From: Uliginosibacterium sp036017065
GTDB lineage: Bacteria > Pseudomonadota > Gammaproteobacteria > Burkholderiales > Rhodocyclaceae
Length of the DNA stretch: 64,000 bases
Direction of reading: 5' to 3'
Assembly (NCBI RefSeq): GCF_036017065.1
Contig: NZ_JAYXHR010000002.1
Coordinates: 868,001-932,000, forward strand
Below the pieces are notes generated by a model that made no database searches, was not told the DNA's origin, and saw only the letters and a list, made by a program, of their open reading frames with translations. Made by a program: the position numbers and the translations under genes. Positions within the stretch are counted from its first letter, which is position 1; every line of letters begins with the position of its first letter. Positions 53,976 to 63,398 of this stretch are shown in pieces.

Positions 53976-55187
53976 ATGAACGCCACCGACAAGCCCGTCG
54001 TCCGCAGCCTGCTCGAGAACGACCTGTACAAGTTCACGATGTGGCAGGCCCTGTTGCACAGCCATCCCGGCGCGCAGGCCGAATACCACTTCGTGTGCCG
54101 CAACACGCCGGCCTTTCCGCTGGCGCAGCTGAAGCCGGCGGTGGAGGCGGAGCTGGAGCAGTTGTGCGCGCTGTCCTTCACGCAGGACGAGCTGGACTAC
54201 CTGCGCACGCTGCGCTTCATGAAGAGCGACTTCGTCGACTTCCTGTCGGTGTTCCACTTCCAGCGCCGCTTCGTGGACATCACCGCCGAAGGCGACACGC
54301 TGCGCATCGTGGCGAAGGGCCCGCTGGTGCACGTGATGGGCTTCGAGATCTTCATGCTCTACATCGTCAACGAGCTGTACTTCCGTCGGCTCGGCGGCGG
54401 CGAGCAGATCCTCGACGAAGCGCGGCTGCGGTTGCGGCGCAAGGTCGACCTGCTGCGCAGCCAGCAGGCGGAACTGGCCAGCCACCCGGACCATCCCTTC
54501 GTGTTCTTCGACTTCGGCCTGCGCCGCCGCTATTCGGCGGACTGGCAGGAGGAGGTCGTGCGCACGCTGGCGCAGGAACTGCCGGGCCACTTCCGCGGCA
54601 CGTCGAACGTGCACCTCGCGCGCACGCTGGGCGTCACGCCCATCGGCACCATGGCGCACGAATACCTGCAGGCCTACCAGGCCTTCGGCATCCGCCTGCG
54701 CGACTTCCAGAAGGCGGCGCTGGAGAGCTGGGTGCAGGAGTACCGCGGCGACCTCGGCGTCGCGCTGACCGACGTGATCGGCATGGACGCCTTCCTCGCC
54801 GACTTCGACCTCTACTTCGCCAAGCTCTTCGACGGCCTGCGCCATGACTCGGGCGACCCGGTCGTGTGGGGCGAGAAGGCCATCGCGCACTACCAGGCGC
54901 TGCGCATCGATCCGCGCAGCAAGCGCCTGGTGTTCTCCGACGGACTGGACCTGCCGCGTGCGATGGCGCTGTACCGCCACTTCATCGGCCGCATCACCAC
55001 CACCTTCGGCATCGGCACCAACCTGACCAACGACACGCCGCACAAGGCGCTCAGCATCGTCATGAAGATGGTGTCCTGCAACGGGCAGTCGGTGGCCAAG
55101 CTGTCCGACGCGCCGGGCAAGACGCTGTGCGAGGACGAGACCTTCCTCGCCTACCTGCGCCAGGTGTTCAACCACCCGGCCCGCTGA
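53976..55187 (+). CDS. pncB: nicotinate phosphoribosyltransferase
   Basis: 403 residues, typical for PncB. It joins nicotinate and PRPP to nicotinate mononucleotide. SLLENDLYKFTMWQALLH is the usual N-terminus, GTMAHEYLQAYQ holds the auto-phosphorylated His, and RHDSGDPVVWGEKA plus GIGTNLTND bind the phosphoribosyl groups. It lies 120 bases after the nicotinamidase-like gene on the same strand; the two steps are consecutive in NAD salvage. Confidence 0.97.
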   Translation: MNATDKPVVRSLLENDLYKFTMWQALLHSHPGAQAEYHFVCRNTPAFPLAQLKPAVEAELEQLCALSFTQDELDYLRTLRFMKSDFVDFLSVFHFQRRFVDITAEGDTLRIVAKGPLVHVMGFEIFMLYIVNELYFRRLGGGEQILDEARLRLRRKVDLLRSQQAELASHPDHPFVFFDFGLRRRYSADWQEEVVRTLAQELPGHFRGTSNVHLARTLGVTPIGTMAHEYLQAYQAFGIRLRDFQKAALESWVQEYRGDLGVALTDVIGMDAFLADFDLYFAKLFDGLRHDSGDPVVWGEKAIAHYQALRIDPRSKRLVFSDGLDLPRAMALYRHFIGRITTTFGIGTNLTNDTPHKALSIVMKMVSCNGQSVAKLSDAPGKTLCEDETFLAYLRQVFNHPAR

Positions 55188-55229
55188 GCCACCGCCGGGC
55201 AGGTGCTGCGCCGGCGGCGGGCTGCAAGC

Positions 55230-56271
55230 TCACACCAGCGGCGGATTCAGGCGCGCGAAAGCGTCCTGCCGGTAGTACGGGAAGTGAGGGTAGGGGGCCT
55301 CGACACGGCTGGCGGCATCCAGCCGCGCCACTTGCTCCGCGTCCAGGGACCAGCCGACCGCGCCGAGGTTCTGCCGCAACTGCGCCTCGTTGCGCGCACC
55401 GATGATGACGCTGGACACCGTGGGTCGCTGCAGCAGCCAGTTGATGGCCACCTGCGGCACCGTCCTGCCGGTTTCTTCGGCGATGGCATCCAGCACGTCG
55501 ATCACGCGGTACATGCGCTCGTCATCTACCGGCGGTCCGAACTCCGCAGTGGCGTGCAGGCGGCTGCCTTCCGGCAACGGCTGGCCGCGGCGGATTTTGC
55601 CGGTGAGGCGGCCCCAGCCCAGCGGGCTCCACACCAGTGCGCCGACGCCCTGGTCCTGCGCCAGCGGCATCAGGTCCCATTTCGTAGTCGCGGCCCAGCA
55701 GCGAGTAATACACCTGGTGCGCGACATAACGCGACCAGCCGTGGCGTTCGGATGCCGCCAGCGATTTCATGATCTGCCAGCCGGCGAAGTTGGACACGCC
55801 GATGTAGCGCAGCTTGCCCGCGCGCACCAGCGCGTCGAGCGTGCCCAGCACTTCCTCCACCGGCGTGGCGGCGTCGAAGGCATGCAGTTGCAGCAGGTCG
55901 ATGTAGTCGGTGCCCAGGCGGCGCAGCGCGTCGTCCACCGCGCGCAGCAGGCGCGGCCGCGACGAGCCGGCGTCGTTGGGCCCGTGGCCCGTGGGCAGGG
56001 TGGTCTTGGTGGAGATCAGAACGCTGTCGCGGCGACCCTTGATGGCCGCGCCCAGCACTTCTTCCGAGGCACCGGCCGAGTACACGTCGGCGGTGTCGAA
56101 GAGGTTCACGCCGGCGTCCAGGCAGATGTCCACCAGGCGCCGCGCCTCCTGCGCGTCGGTGGTGCCCCAGTTGCTGAACAGCGGTCCGCTGCCGCCGAAA
56201 GTACCGGTGCCAAGGCTCAACGCCGGCACCTTGAGGCCCGAGCTGCCCAGTCTTCGATATTCCATGTCCAT
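55230..56271 (-). pseudogene. aldo/keto reductase gene with a single-base frameshift
   Basis: From ATG at 56271 the frame reads MEYRRLGSSGLKVPALSLGT, DTADVYSAGASEEVLG, ISTKTTLPTG and LLQLHAFDAATPVEEVLGTL up to YYSLLGRDYE, then loses its family match. The next frame resumes at once with WDLMPLAQDQGVGALVWSPLG and runs to a normal AKR end (ARLNPPLV). The join is at the three-T run 55680-55682; deleting one base restores one continuous reading of about 346 residues. All catalytic residues (Asp, Tyr, Lys, His) would be present. Either a recent mutation or a homopolymer sequencing error. Confidence 0.85.
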
Positions 56272-56521
56272 GATGCCTGTCCTCGATGAAGCGTGATGTC
56301 CGCGATGGCGGACGGGCAGGTCATGATGAGCGCGCAGCGCGCCGGGAAACAGGCAGGGCGAGGTCACATCAGCTGTGACGCCAATTCATGAATCCGGATG
56401 CGGAGCAGCGCGTGAGCGGGCGGCAGCTCGCGATGCGAAAAATCGTTCGCGCGTTGCACACGACACGAAGCGGCGAGGCGGCGTCACCGGCGGCACAGGC
56501 ACCACCGGGCGCCATGAACAA

Positions 56522-58540
56522 CTAGTGAGGCCGCGATGGCGCCTGCGGCGTGGTGGACAACACCTGTTGCAGCATGGCATGCACCTGCTCGGGATCGGCA
56601 GGCTTCACGATGTGGGCGGAGAAGCCGGCCTCCAGCGTGCGGCGGCGGTCGGCCTCGGCGCCGTAGCCGCTGAGCGCGACCACCGGCACCGTCTTGGACA
56701 GTGCGCGGCCGATCTCCACGCCGCTGCCGTCCGGCAGGCCGAGGTCGGTCAGCACGATGTCGAAGTCGCTCTCCTGGAAGGCCAGCATCGCCTCCGCCAC
56801 GGTCGCGGCATGCACCACCGCGTAGTCGTAGGACTCCAGGCACATCTGCAGTGCCCAGGCGGCGCTGACGTTGTCTTCCACCAGCAGCACGCGGAAGCTG
56901 CCGTGACCGTTGCCACCGCCGTGGCTGCCGTCGGCCTGCACCGGGCTGGTGGCGGCATCCGCCGCCCTGGTGGTGCAGGGCATGCGCAGCGTGAAGGTGG
57001 CGCCCTTGCCCGGGCCATCGCTGGCCGCGTCCAGTTCGCCACCGTGCATGGCCACCAGGTGGCTGGCGATCGCCAGCCCCAGGCCCAGCCCGCCGCGTTT
57101 CTGGGCGCCGTCGCCGTCGCTGGCGGCGCCTTGCTCGAAGGGCCGGAAGATGCGCTCGATGTCCTGCGCGGCGATGCCCACGCCCTCGTCGCGGCAGCTC
57201 AGCGTGAACTGCTGGCCGCGCACTTCCGTGCGCAGGGTGATGTGCCCGCCGGGGTTGCTGAACTTCACCGCGTTGCGCAGCAGGTTGGAGATCACCTGCT
57301 GCATGCGCACGCGATCCGCGTTGACGACGGCGGGCGCGTCGGCGATCTGCAGCGACAGCGTGAGCTGCCGCTCGATGATCTGGTCGTCGAAGAGATCCAC
57401 CGTCTCCTGCAGCAGCTCGTGCATGTCCACCAGGTCCGGCTTCAGGTTCAGCTTGCCGTTGGAGATGGCGGACACGTCCAGCAGGTCGTCGATCAGCCGC
57501 GCCTCGATGGCGATGTTGCGACGGACCATCGGCAGCAGGTGCTCGTACTTGTCCGGCACGGTCGCCACCTTTTCCAGCAGGTGGGCCGCGAAGGAGATGG
57601 ACGACAGCGGGGTGCGCAGCTCGTGCGACAGCACGGCGATGAAGCGGTCGCGCGCATGGATGGCGCGCTGCGCTTCGTCGCGCGCCGCCTCGGCCTGCAG
57701 GCGGGCGTTGCGCATGTTCTCCTCGGCCACGAACTCGGCCGTGGTGTCGCGCAGGATGCAGAAGAAGCCATGCGATTCGCCCTGCTCGGAGGGCAGCGTG
57801 GACAGCGAGCCCACCGCCCACAGCGGGGCACTGTCGCGCCTCACCATCCAGCGCGCGGTGCGCAGCCGGCCCATCTTGCGGGTGGCGGCGAGGTCGCGCT
57901 GCAGGCCGCGGGAGGCCACATCGATGGAGGACATCAGCAGCTCCAGCGACTGGCCCAGCATCTCGTCGCGGCCGTAGCCGAAGGTGGCCTGCGCGCCGGC
58001 GTTCCAGCCTTCGATGCGGCCCTCGTCGTCCACCAGGATCACCGCGTAGTCGGTCAGCGATTCGACCAGCCGGCCATAGGTGGCGTCGGCCTCGCGCAGC
58101 TTGCGCTCGGCGTCGGCACGGCCGCGCCGGGTGGATGACTCCTTGAGGGCACGGTCCAGCACCAGCGGCAGGCGCGCCAGGCGCGACTTGCTGACGTAGT
58201 CGGTGGCGCCCATCTTCATGAGCTCCACCGCGTTGTCCTCGCCGATCACCCCGGACACGAAGATGAAGGGCGTGTCGATGCCGCTGTGGCGCACGATCTC
58301 CAGCGCCTGCGCACCGCCGAAGCCGGGAATCTCGAAGTCGGACAGGATGGCGTCGTAGCGTTGCAGGCGCAGCGCGTCGAGGAAGCCCTGTTCGGAGTTG
58401 ACGTGCTTCGTCTGCACGTCGGGGAGGTAGCTCTTCAGCGTCTCGGTGATGAGGTCGACGTCGAAGGCGGAATCCTCCAGCAACAGGATCGATGTTCCGG
58501 CTCGCTTCGCCGTTGCTGGTGTGTCTGCCCGCGCGTCCAT
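56522..58540 (-). CDS. hybrid histidine kinase with receiver-PAS-kinase-receiver layout
   Basis: 672 residues. An N-terminal receiver (ILLLEDSAFDVDLITETL, AILSDFEIPGFGG, with SKSRLARLP in place of the usual KP) is followed by PAS (about 160-280), HisKA with LSHELRTPLSS, ATPase with NLLRNAVKFS, DEGVGIA and GGLGLGLAIAS, then a C-terminal receiver (LLVEDNVSAAWAL, VLTDLGLPDGSG, VKPADPEQ). It lies downstream of the bphP-response regulator pair on the same strand, 77 bases after the regulator gene, and is probably part of the same light-signalling relay. Confidence 0.93.
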   Translation of the reverse strand: MDARADTPATAKRAGTSILLLEDSAFDVDLITETLKSYLPDVQTKHVNSEQGFLDALRLQRYDAILSDFEIPGFGGAQALEIVRHSGIDTPFIFVSGVIGEDNAVELMKMGATDYVSKSRLARLPLVLDRALKESSTRRGRADAERKLREADATYGRLVESLTDYAVILVDDEGRIEGWNAGAQATFGYGRDEMLGQSLELLMSSIDVASRGLQRDLAATRKMGRLRTARWMVRRDSAPLWAVGSLSTLPSEQGESHGFFCILRDTTAEFVAEENMRNARLQAEAARDEAQRAIHARDRFIAVLSHELRTPLSSISFAAHLLEKVATVPDKYEHLLPMVRRNIAIEARLIDDLLDVSAISNGKLNLKPDLVDMHELLQETVDLFDDQIIERQLTLSLQIADAPAVVNADRVRMQQVISNLLRNAVKFSNPGGHITLRTEVRGQQFTLSCRDEGVGIAAQDIERIFRPFEQGAASDGDGAQKRGGLGLGLAIASHLVAMHGGELDAASDGPGKGATFTLRMPCTTRAADAATSPVQADGSHGGGNGHGSFRVLLVEDNVSAAWALQMCLESYDYAVVHAATVAEAMLAFQESDFDIVLTDLGLPDGSGVEIGRALSKTVPVVALSGYGAEADRRRTLEAGFSAHIVKPADPEQVHAMLQQVLSTTPQAPSRPH

Positions 58541-58617
58541 GTCCTGTGCCTTGTCTCCGTCTGTTCCGTTTGTTCGCTCAGCGCTGTCTCAGTGCTTGCG
58601 TCAATGCTGCGGGGGCT

Positions 58618-59076
58618 TCACTCGTAGCGGCGGTGCGCCTTGGTCGATCCGGGCGGCGGCTCGTTCAGCACCGCCCAGAACACGCCCAGGTCGGCAATGG
58701 CCGCCACGAACTGCTTGAAGTCCACCGGCTTCACCACGTAGGCGTTCACGCCCAGCTCGTAGCTCTTCAGCACGTCGGACTCCTGCTGCGAGGAGGTCAG
58801 CATCACCACCGGGATGCTGCGCAACAGCGGGTTGTTGCGCACGGTTTCCAGCACTTCCAGGCCGGTCACCTTCGGCAGCTTCAGATCCAGCAGGATGACC
58901 GCCGGGTTGCCCTCGGCACGCTCGGCGTACTCGCCTTCGCGGCGCAGGTAGTCCAGCGCCTGGGCGCCGTCACGCAGGATGACCACGTCATTGGCGAGCT
59001 GGCTGCGCTCCAGCGCAACCAGGGTCAGTTCAAGATCGCGCTTGTCGTCCTCGACGAGCAGGATGGGTTTAAGCAT
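58618..59076 (-). CDS. single-domain response regulator (Rcp1-like)
   Basis: 152 residues. LLVEDDKRDLELTLVAL, VILLDLKLPKVTGLEVLE with the phospho-Asp, MLTSSQQESDV, and KPVDFKQF are the receiver motifs. The long C-terminal tail and the ERSQLANDV and GVNAYVVKP wording match the Rcp1 group that pairs with phytochromes. There is no DNA-binding domain. Its start overlaps the phytochrome stop by eight bases, so the pair is translationally coupled. Confidence 0.93.
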   Translation of the reverse strand: MLKPILLVEDDKRDLELTLVALERSQLANDVVILRDGAQALDYLRREGEYAERAEGNPAVILLDLKLPKVTGLEVLETVRNNPLLRSIPVVMLTSSQQESDVLKSYELGVNAYVVKPVDFKQFVAAIADLGVFWAVLNEPPPGSTKAHRRYE

Positions 59077-61273
59077 CGGGTACTCCGGGTGGTGCCTGGC
59101 TGGCAGTCGCCTGCTTGGGTACGGTGAAGCCGAAGCGGGCGCCCTTGCCCGCCTCGCCGTAAGCCCAGACGCGGCCGCCATGGCGTTCGATGATTCGTTT
59201 GGTGTTGGCCAGTCCGATGCCCGTGCCCTCGAACTCCTCGGACTTGTGCAGGCGCTGGAAGACACCGAACAGCTTGTCGACGTACTTCATGTCGAAACCG
59301 ACGCCATTGTCGTGCACTTCCAGCCCGTCGCCATCCTCATTTGACACAGCGGTCACCGCGATGTGGCTGCGGTCTTCGCTGCGGCTGTACTTCACCGCGT
59401 TGGACACCAGGTTGCGCACCGCCATCTGCAGCAGCAGCGGGTCGGCATCGATGTCCGGCAGGTTGCGGTCGACCGCCCATTCGATGTCCTGGCCGCGCTC
59501 CTGGCGGGTGATTTCCTTCACCAGGTCGTCCACCAGCAACTGGGTGTTCACGTTGCGTCGCTTGAGTGCGGCACGCCCCATGCGCGAGAAGTCCAGCAGC
59601 GCATCCACCAGCTGGCCGGCGTACAGCGCCGCGTCCTTCACGTGGCCCAGGTAGCGCAGCGAGCGTTCGCTCAGCGCGGCCTCGTCGGTGTCCAGCACCA
59701 GGTCCACGTAGCCGGTGATGTGGCGCATCGGCGCGCGCAGGTCGTGCGACACGGTGTAGGAGAAGGCTTCCAGCTCCTTGTTGAGCCGGCCCAGTTCCTG
59801 CGCGACCACCGCCATCTCCTCGGCGCGGCGCAGCACGATGCCGATCAGCGCCTCGCGCAGCTCGCGGGCGGTGGCGATCTCCGCCGCGCTCCACGGCTCG
59901 CTGCGGCCCTTGATCTGCTCGGCCCAGCTGTCGAAGCTGCGGCGGGGCTGGATGCGGCCGTTCTCGATGATCTTGGCGCGCGGGTCGCCGGCCCAGCGCA
60001 CCGTCTGCACGATCTCCGGGCGGAACCACAGGATGGCGTGGCGGTGCACCTGGGAGATGGACAGCGCCAGCACGCCGGCGACGTTGTGGCCGGACGACGC
60101 GCGGTCGAACTGCGCCGCCGGCGAGAAACGGGCCGTCAGCTCGTGGCTCTCGTACACGTCCTGGCCGAGGCCGACGATCCAGCCCGCCAGTTCCTCGATC
60201 TGTTCGCGCGCCGGCACGTCGCCCACCGACCACACCTGGTCGTCCAGCACGATGGCCGCGCCGCTGGCGCGCGCCAGCCGCAGCAGGGGGGCCGGCTCGG
60301 CAAGGATGCGTTGCAAGGTGGCGTCGCTGTCGCCCAGGCGCGAGACGATCTCCAGCGTCAGCTTGCGCAGCTCCAGCCGCTCGGCCACGTCGGCGTTGGC
60401 TTCCTTGGCGGCGATCTGCAGCGACACCAGCTGGCCCAGGTGGTCGCAGGCGTTGCGGCATTCCGGCGTCAGGCTGCGCGGCTGGTGGTCGTGGCAGGAG
60501 ATCAGCCCCCACAGCTTGCCGTCGACCACGATGGACACCGACATCGAGGCCAGCGTGCCCATGTTGCGCATGTATTCCAGGTGCACCGGCGACACTCTGC
60601 GCAGGAAGGCTTGCGACAGGTCGATGTCGGTGGGCCCCAGCGCCGGGTCCAGCGACATCAGCGGGACCGGTTCGTAGTGCGCGTCGGGAATCAGGCGGAA
60701 GCGGTTCAGCAGGTACAGCGCGCGCGCCTGCTGCGGAATGTCCGGCGCCGGGAAGCGATGGCCGAGGTAACGGTCGTAGCCTTCGTCGGCACGCTCGGCC
60801 AGCACCTCGCCGTGGCCTTCGTCGTCGAAGCGGTACAGCAGGCAGCGGCCGAAACCGGTGAGGCGCTTCAGTTCCAGCGTCGCCAGTTGCGCCAGCTCCA
60901 GCACCGTGCCGGTGTTCTGCAGCTCCGGCAGGAAGCTGCGGGCCAGCGAATAGATGGGCGCGAGGTTGCCGGTCTCGCTGACGGCCGGTTCCAGCTCCAC
61001 GATGAGATGGCGCGGCGTGCGGTGGGCGGAGGCATCCCACAGGCCGTCCACCATCGCCAGGCGGCCGATGGACACTGAGGCGCCACCCACCGGCAGCCCG
61101 TCCGGAACGCGCACCGCGGCGGCCATCTCCTGCGCCTGCGTCAGCGACTGGCTGCCGCCGTAGGCCACCAGCCGGCCGGTGGCGCCATCCAGCACGAGCA
61201 GGTGCCCGTGCGGCTGCACGGCACCGGGGGTGCGGATCGGCTCCTGGTCGCAGGTCGTCAGGTCCACGGACAT
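59069..61273 (-). CDS. bphP: bacteriophytochrome histidine kinase
   Basis: 734 residues, PAS-GAF-PHY-HisKA-ATPase. Cys8 in TTCDQEPIRTPGAVQPHG is the expected biliverdin attachment site. The GAF chromophore pocket has RFPAPDIPQQARALYLLNRF; the usual PASDIP is PAPDIP here. The PHY tongue motif is PRRSFDSW. The kinase has SYTVSHDLRAPMRHI, NLVSNAVKYS and GTGIGLANTKRII. It senses red and far-red light in the cytoplasm. I start at MSVDLTTCD. No haem oxygenase gene is in the window, so biliverdin must come from elsewhere. Confidence 0.95.
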   Translation of the reverse strand: MSVDLTTCDQEPIRTPGAVQPHGHLLVLDGATGRLVAYGGSQSLTQAQEMAAAVRVPDGLPVGGASVSIGRLAMVDGLWDASAHRTPRHLIVELEPAVSETGNLAPIYSLARSFLPELQNTGTVLELAQLATLELKRLTGFGRCLLYRFDDEGHGEVLAERADEGYDRYLGHRFPAPDIPQQARALYLLNRFRLIPDAHYEPVPLMSLDPALGPTDIDLSQAFLRRVSPVHLEYMRNMGTLASMSVSIVVDGKLWGLISCHDHQPRSLTPECRNACDHLGQLVSLQIAAKEANADVAERLELRKLTLEIVSRLGDSDATLQRILAEPAPLLRLARASGAAIVLDDQVWSVGDVPAREQIEELAGWIVGLGQDVYESHELTARFSPAAQFDRASSGHNVAGVLALSISQVHRHAILWFRPEIVQTVRWAGDPRAKIIENGRIQPRRSFDSWAEQIKGRSEPWSAAEIATARELREALIGIVLRRAEEMAVVAQELGRLNKELEAFSYTVSHDLRAPMRHITGYVDLVLDTDEAALSERSLRYLGHVKDAALYAGQLVDALLDFSRMGRAALKRRNVNTQLLVDDLVKEITRQERGQDIEWAVDRNLPDIDADPLLLQMAVRNLVSNAVKYSRSEDRSHIAVTAVSNEDGDGLEVHDNGVGFDMKYVDKLFGVFQRLHKSEEFEGTGIGLANTKRIIERHGGRVWAYGEAGKGARFGFTVPKQATASQAPPGVPDA

Positions 61274-61944
61274 GGCGCAGTTCTTGGGGTGGGCAAACAA
61301 CAACGGTCGGCGGTCGAGTCTGCCCGAATTTTTTCGTCGTTTTTGTAGGACAACGCCTCGCCGTGCATGCTGCAGTGCGCTGAAGAGTGGCGCCGTTGCT
61401 GGGCCTGCGCACTACTGCTCCCCGGCTTCTGTCGCTTTGTGCCAACACGACTGATGGGTCTGGCGGCCCTCTCTATCTGCGTCTGTCTACGCATGCGTCG
61501 CGCAGGCGGCCGCAGGTGCGGCGTAGGAGGCAGCAACGTCCCGCTGTCGGCGCCGTCCTTTTCGGGCCGGGGCATGCAACCCGACCGGGTGCCGTCGCTC
61601 CCAGACGCGTGCGCACGCTCGCTGTGCCCATGGCGCACCGGCATCCAGGACGAGATCCCCCGGGCAATCGCCCCGCGGCACCTGCTCACCACCCTGCGAC
61701 GGCCGGTCAGGGCGCGCACGCCTTCTTCCTTCGCCACGCACCGGCCGGTGCGGTGGCGGTCCGTTCGCGGGCGGTAGTGACGAGCCGCAGACGCTGCAGC
61801 GCGGCCGCTAGAGGTTAACCCCAGCCACCCGGCTCTCCCCGCCGCACGGAGCCGGGAGTGACACCGAATGACACGGAGTAGGGGGTCAAGCCCCGCGGCG
61901 CGGATGCCGTGAACACCTCACCGCCTCTGCCGAGAAGTGTCGTC
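61274..61944. other. 670-bp gene-poor region
   Basis: No frame here resembles a known protein; the open ones are GC-driven and overlap each other. The bphP promoter should lie near 61274-61370, where the base composition drops (GAATTTTTTCGTCG). CCCGGCTC at 61828-61835 and GAGCCGGG at 61849-61856 form an eight-base hairpin without a T-run, upstream of the BdlA-like gene. TGACACCGAA/TGACACGGAG is a short direct repeat after it. I see no tRNA or known riboswitch. Confidence 0.6.
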
Positions 61945-63261
61945 ATGTTCAATACCCAGTTGAAGAACGAAATTGCCAGCCTGCGCGAGGAGCTGTCCTC
62001 CATCGAGCAGATCCGCGCCAGCCTCGACCAGGAAATGATCTTCGTCGAGCTCGACATGCAAGGTCGCATCGAACGGGTGAATGCCAACTTCGAGAAGGAG
62101 ATGCTGCACCGTGGCGACCAGCTTTCCGGCCGCAGCCTGCTGGACCTCATTCCCGAACACGTGCGCGGCTCGGACTTCCACCTGCGGGTGAAGCGCGCGC
62201 TGGAACGCGGCGAGCACCTGGCCGGCGTCATCCGCCTGCTGCGGGGCGACGGCGAGGAAGCCTGGCTGCGCAGCATCCTGCAACCGGTGCTCAACAGTGC
62301 CGGCAAGCTGCTGCGCTTCACGCTGTACGCCAGCGACCTCACCCGCACCATCGAGAATTCGCGCGAGCACGAGAACCTCATCCAGGCGCTGCAGCGCTCC
62401 ATGGCCGTCATCGAGTTCAACCTCGATGGCGAGGTGCTGACCGCCAACGACCGCTTCCTCGACGGCATGGGCTACAGCCTGGCGCAGATCCAGGGCAAGC
62501 ATCACCGCATGTTCTGCGAGCCGCAGGAATACAACTCGCCGCAATACGAGGCCTTCTGGGGCAAGCTGCGGCGCGGCGAGTTCGTCACCGACCGCTTCAA
62601 GCGTGTCGACAGCCACGGCAAGGTGGTGTGGCTGGAGGCGTCCTACAACCCCATCATCGACGCGCACGACCGCCTGTACAAAGTGGTCAAGTTCGCCACC
62701 GTGGTCACCGAGCAGGTGGAGCGCGAAGCCGCCGTCGCCACCGCCGCCAGCATCGCCTACGACACCTCGCGCGCCACCGACGCCAGCGCCAAGCAGGGCG
62801 CCGCCGTGCTGCAGCAGACGGTGGACGTCATGCACGAACTGGCCCGCCACATGCAGGAGGCGGTGCAGGGCATCCAGGCGCTGGACCAGCAGTCGCAGGC
62901 CATCGGCTCCATCGTCAGCGCCATCCGCGGCATCGCCGACCAGACCAACCTGCTGGCGCTCAACGCCGCCATCGAGGCCGCCCGCGCCGGCGAGCAGGGC
63001 CGTGGCTTCGCCGTGGTGGCCGACGAGGTGCGCCAGCTCGCCGCACGTACCAGCTCCGCGACCGAGGAAATCACCCAGGTGGTGCTGAAGAACCAGCAAC
63101 TCGCGGGGGACGCGGTGGCCACCATCGACCGCGGCAAGCAACAGACCGAACGCAGCCTCGAACTCTCCCGCCAGGCCAGCACCAAGATCGTCGAGATCCA
63201 GGACGGCGCCCAGCGCGTGGTGGATGCCGTGGGGCAGTTTGCCAACCAGTTGTCCACCTGA
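61945..63261 (+). CDS. soluble PAS-PAS chemoreceptor (BdlA-like)
   Basis: 438 residues without membrane helices. A short coiled coil (LKNEIASLREELSSIEQIRASL) leads into two PAS domains (about 35-150 and 155-275: FVELDMQGRIERVNANF and IEFNLDGEVLTANDRFLDGMGYS). The MCP signalling domain has GIADQTNLLALNAAIEAARAGEQGRGFAVVADEVR. The layout matches P. aeruginosa BdlA (two PAS plus MCP), which responds to c-di-GMP-linked cues in biofilm dispersal. I start at MFNTQLKNEI; a further-upstream ATG adds a Pro-rich lead. Confidence 0.93.
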   Translation: MFNTQLKNEIASLREELSSIEQIRASLDQEMIFVELDMQGRIERVNANFEKEMLHRGDQLSGRSLLDLIPEHVRGSDFHLRVKRALERGEHLAGVIRLLRGDGEEAWLRSILQPVLNSAGKLLRFTLYASDLTRTIENSREHENLIQALQRSMAVIEFNLDGEVLTANDRFLDGMGYSLAQIQGKHHRMFCEPQEYNSPQYEAFWGKLRRGEFVTDRFKRVDSHGKVVWLEASYNPIIDAHDRLYKVVKFATVVTEQVEREAAVATAASIAYDTSRATDASAKQGAAVLQQTVDVMHELARHMQEAVQGIQALDQQSQAIGSIVSAIRGIADQTNLLALNAAIEAARAGEQGRGFAVVADEVRQLAARTSSATEEITQVVLKNQQLAGDAVATIDRGKQQTERSLELSRQASTKIVEIQDGAQRVVDAVGQFANQLST

Positions 63262-63308
63262 GCGCAGCCCGCCTCGCGGTTTGCACGCGAGGCGCACCGC
63301 ATGACGAA

Positions 63309-63339
63309 GAAGGCCGCGCAATCACTTTGCGCGGCCTTC
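63309..63339. terminator. 13-bp hairpin between convergent genes
   Basis: GAAGGCCGCGCAA (63309-63321) and TTGCGCGGCCTTC (63327-63339) are exact complements with a five-base loop, between the BdlA-like stop and the ROK stop. T-runs are lacking on both strands, but the stem strength and position suggest a bidirectional end. Confidence 0.6.
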
Positions 63340-63398
63340 GCATTCCGGCTCGTCCTTCTTCGCTTACGGTGTGCGTTCCGCGCGCGCCCTGCGCGGCA

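Noticed and set aside
61274..61944. tRNA or riboswitch in the gene-poor stretch
   Set aside because: No T-arm GGTTCGA-type segment or known aptamer core could be found by eye.
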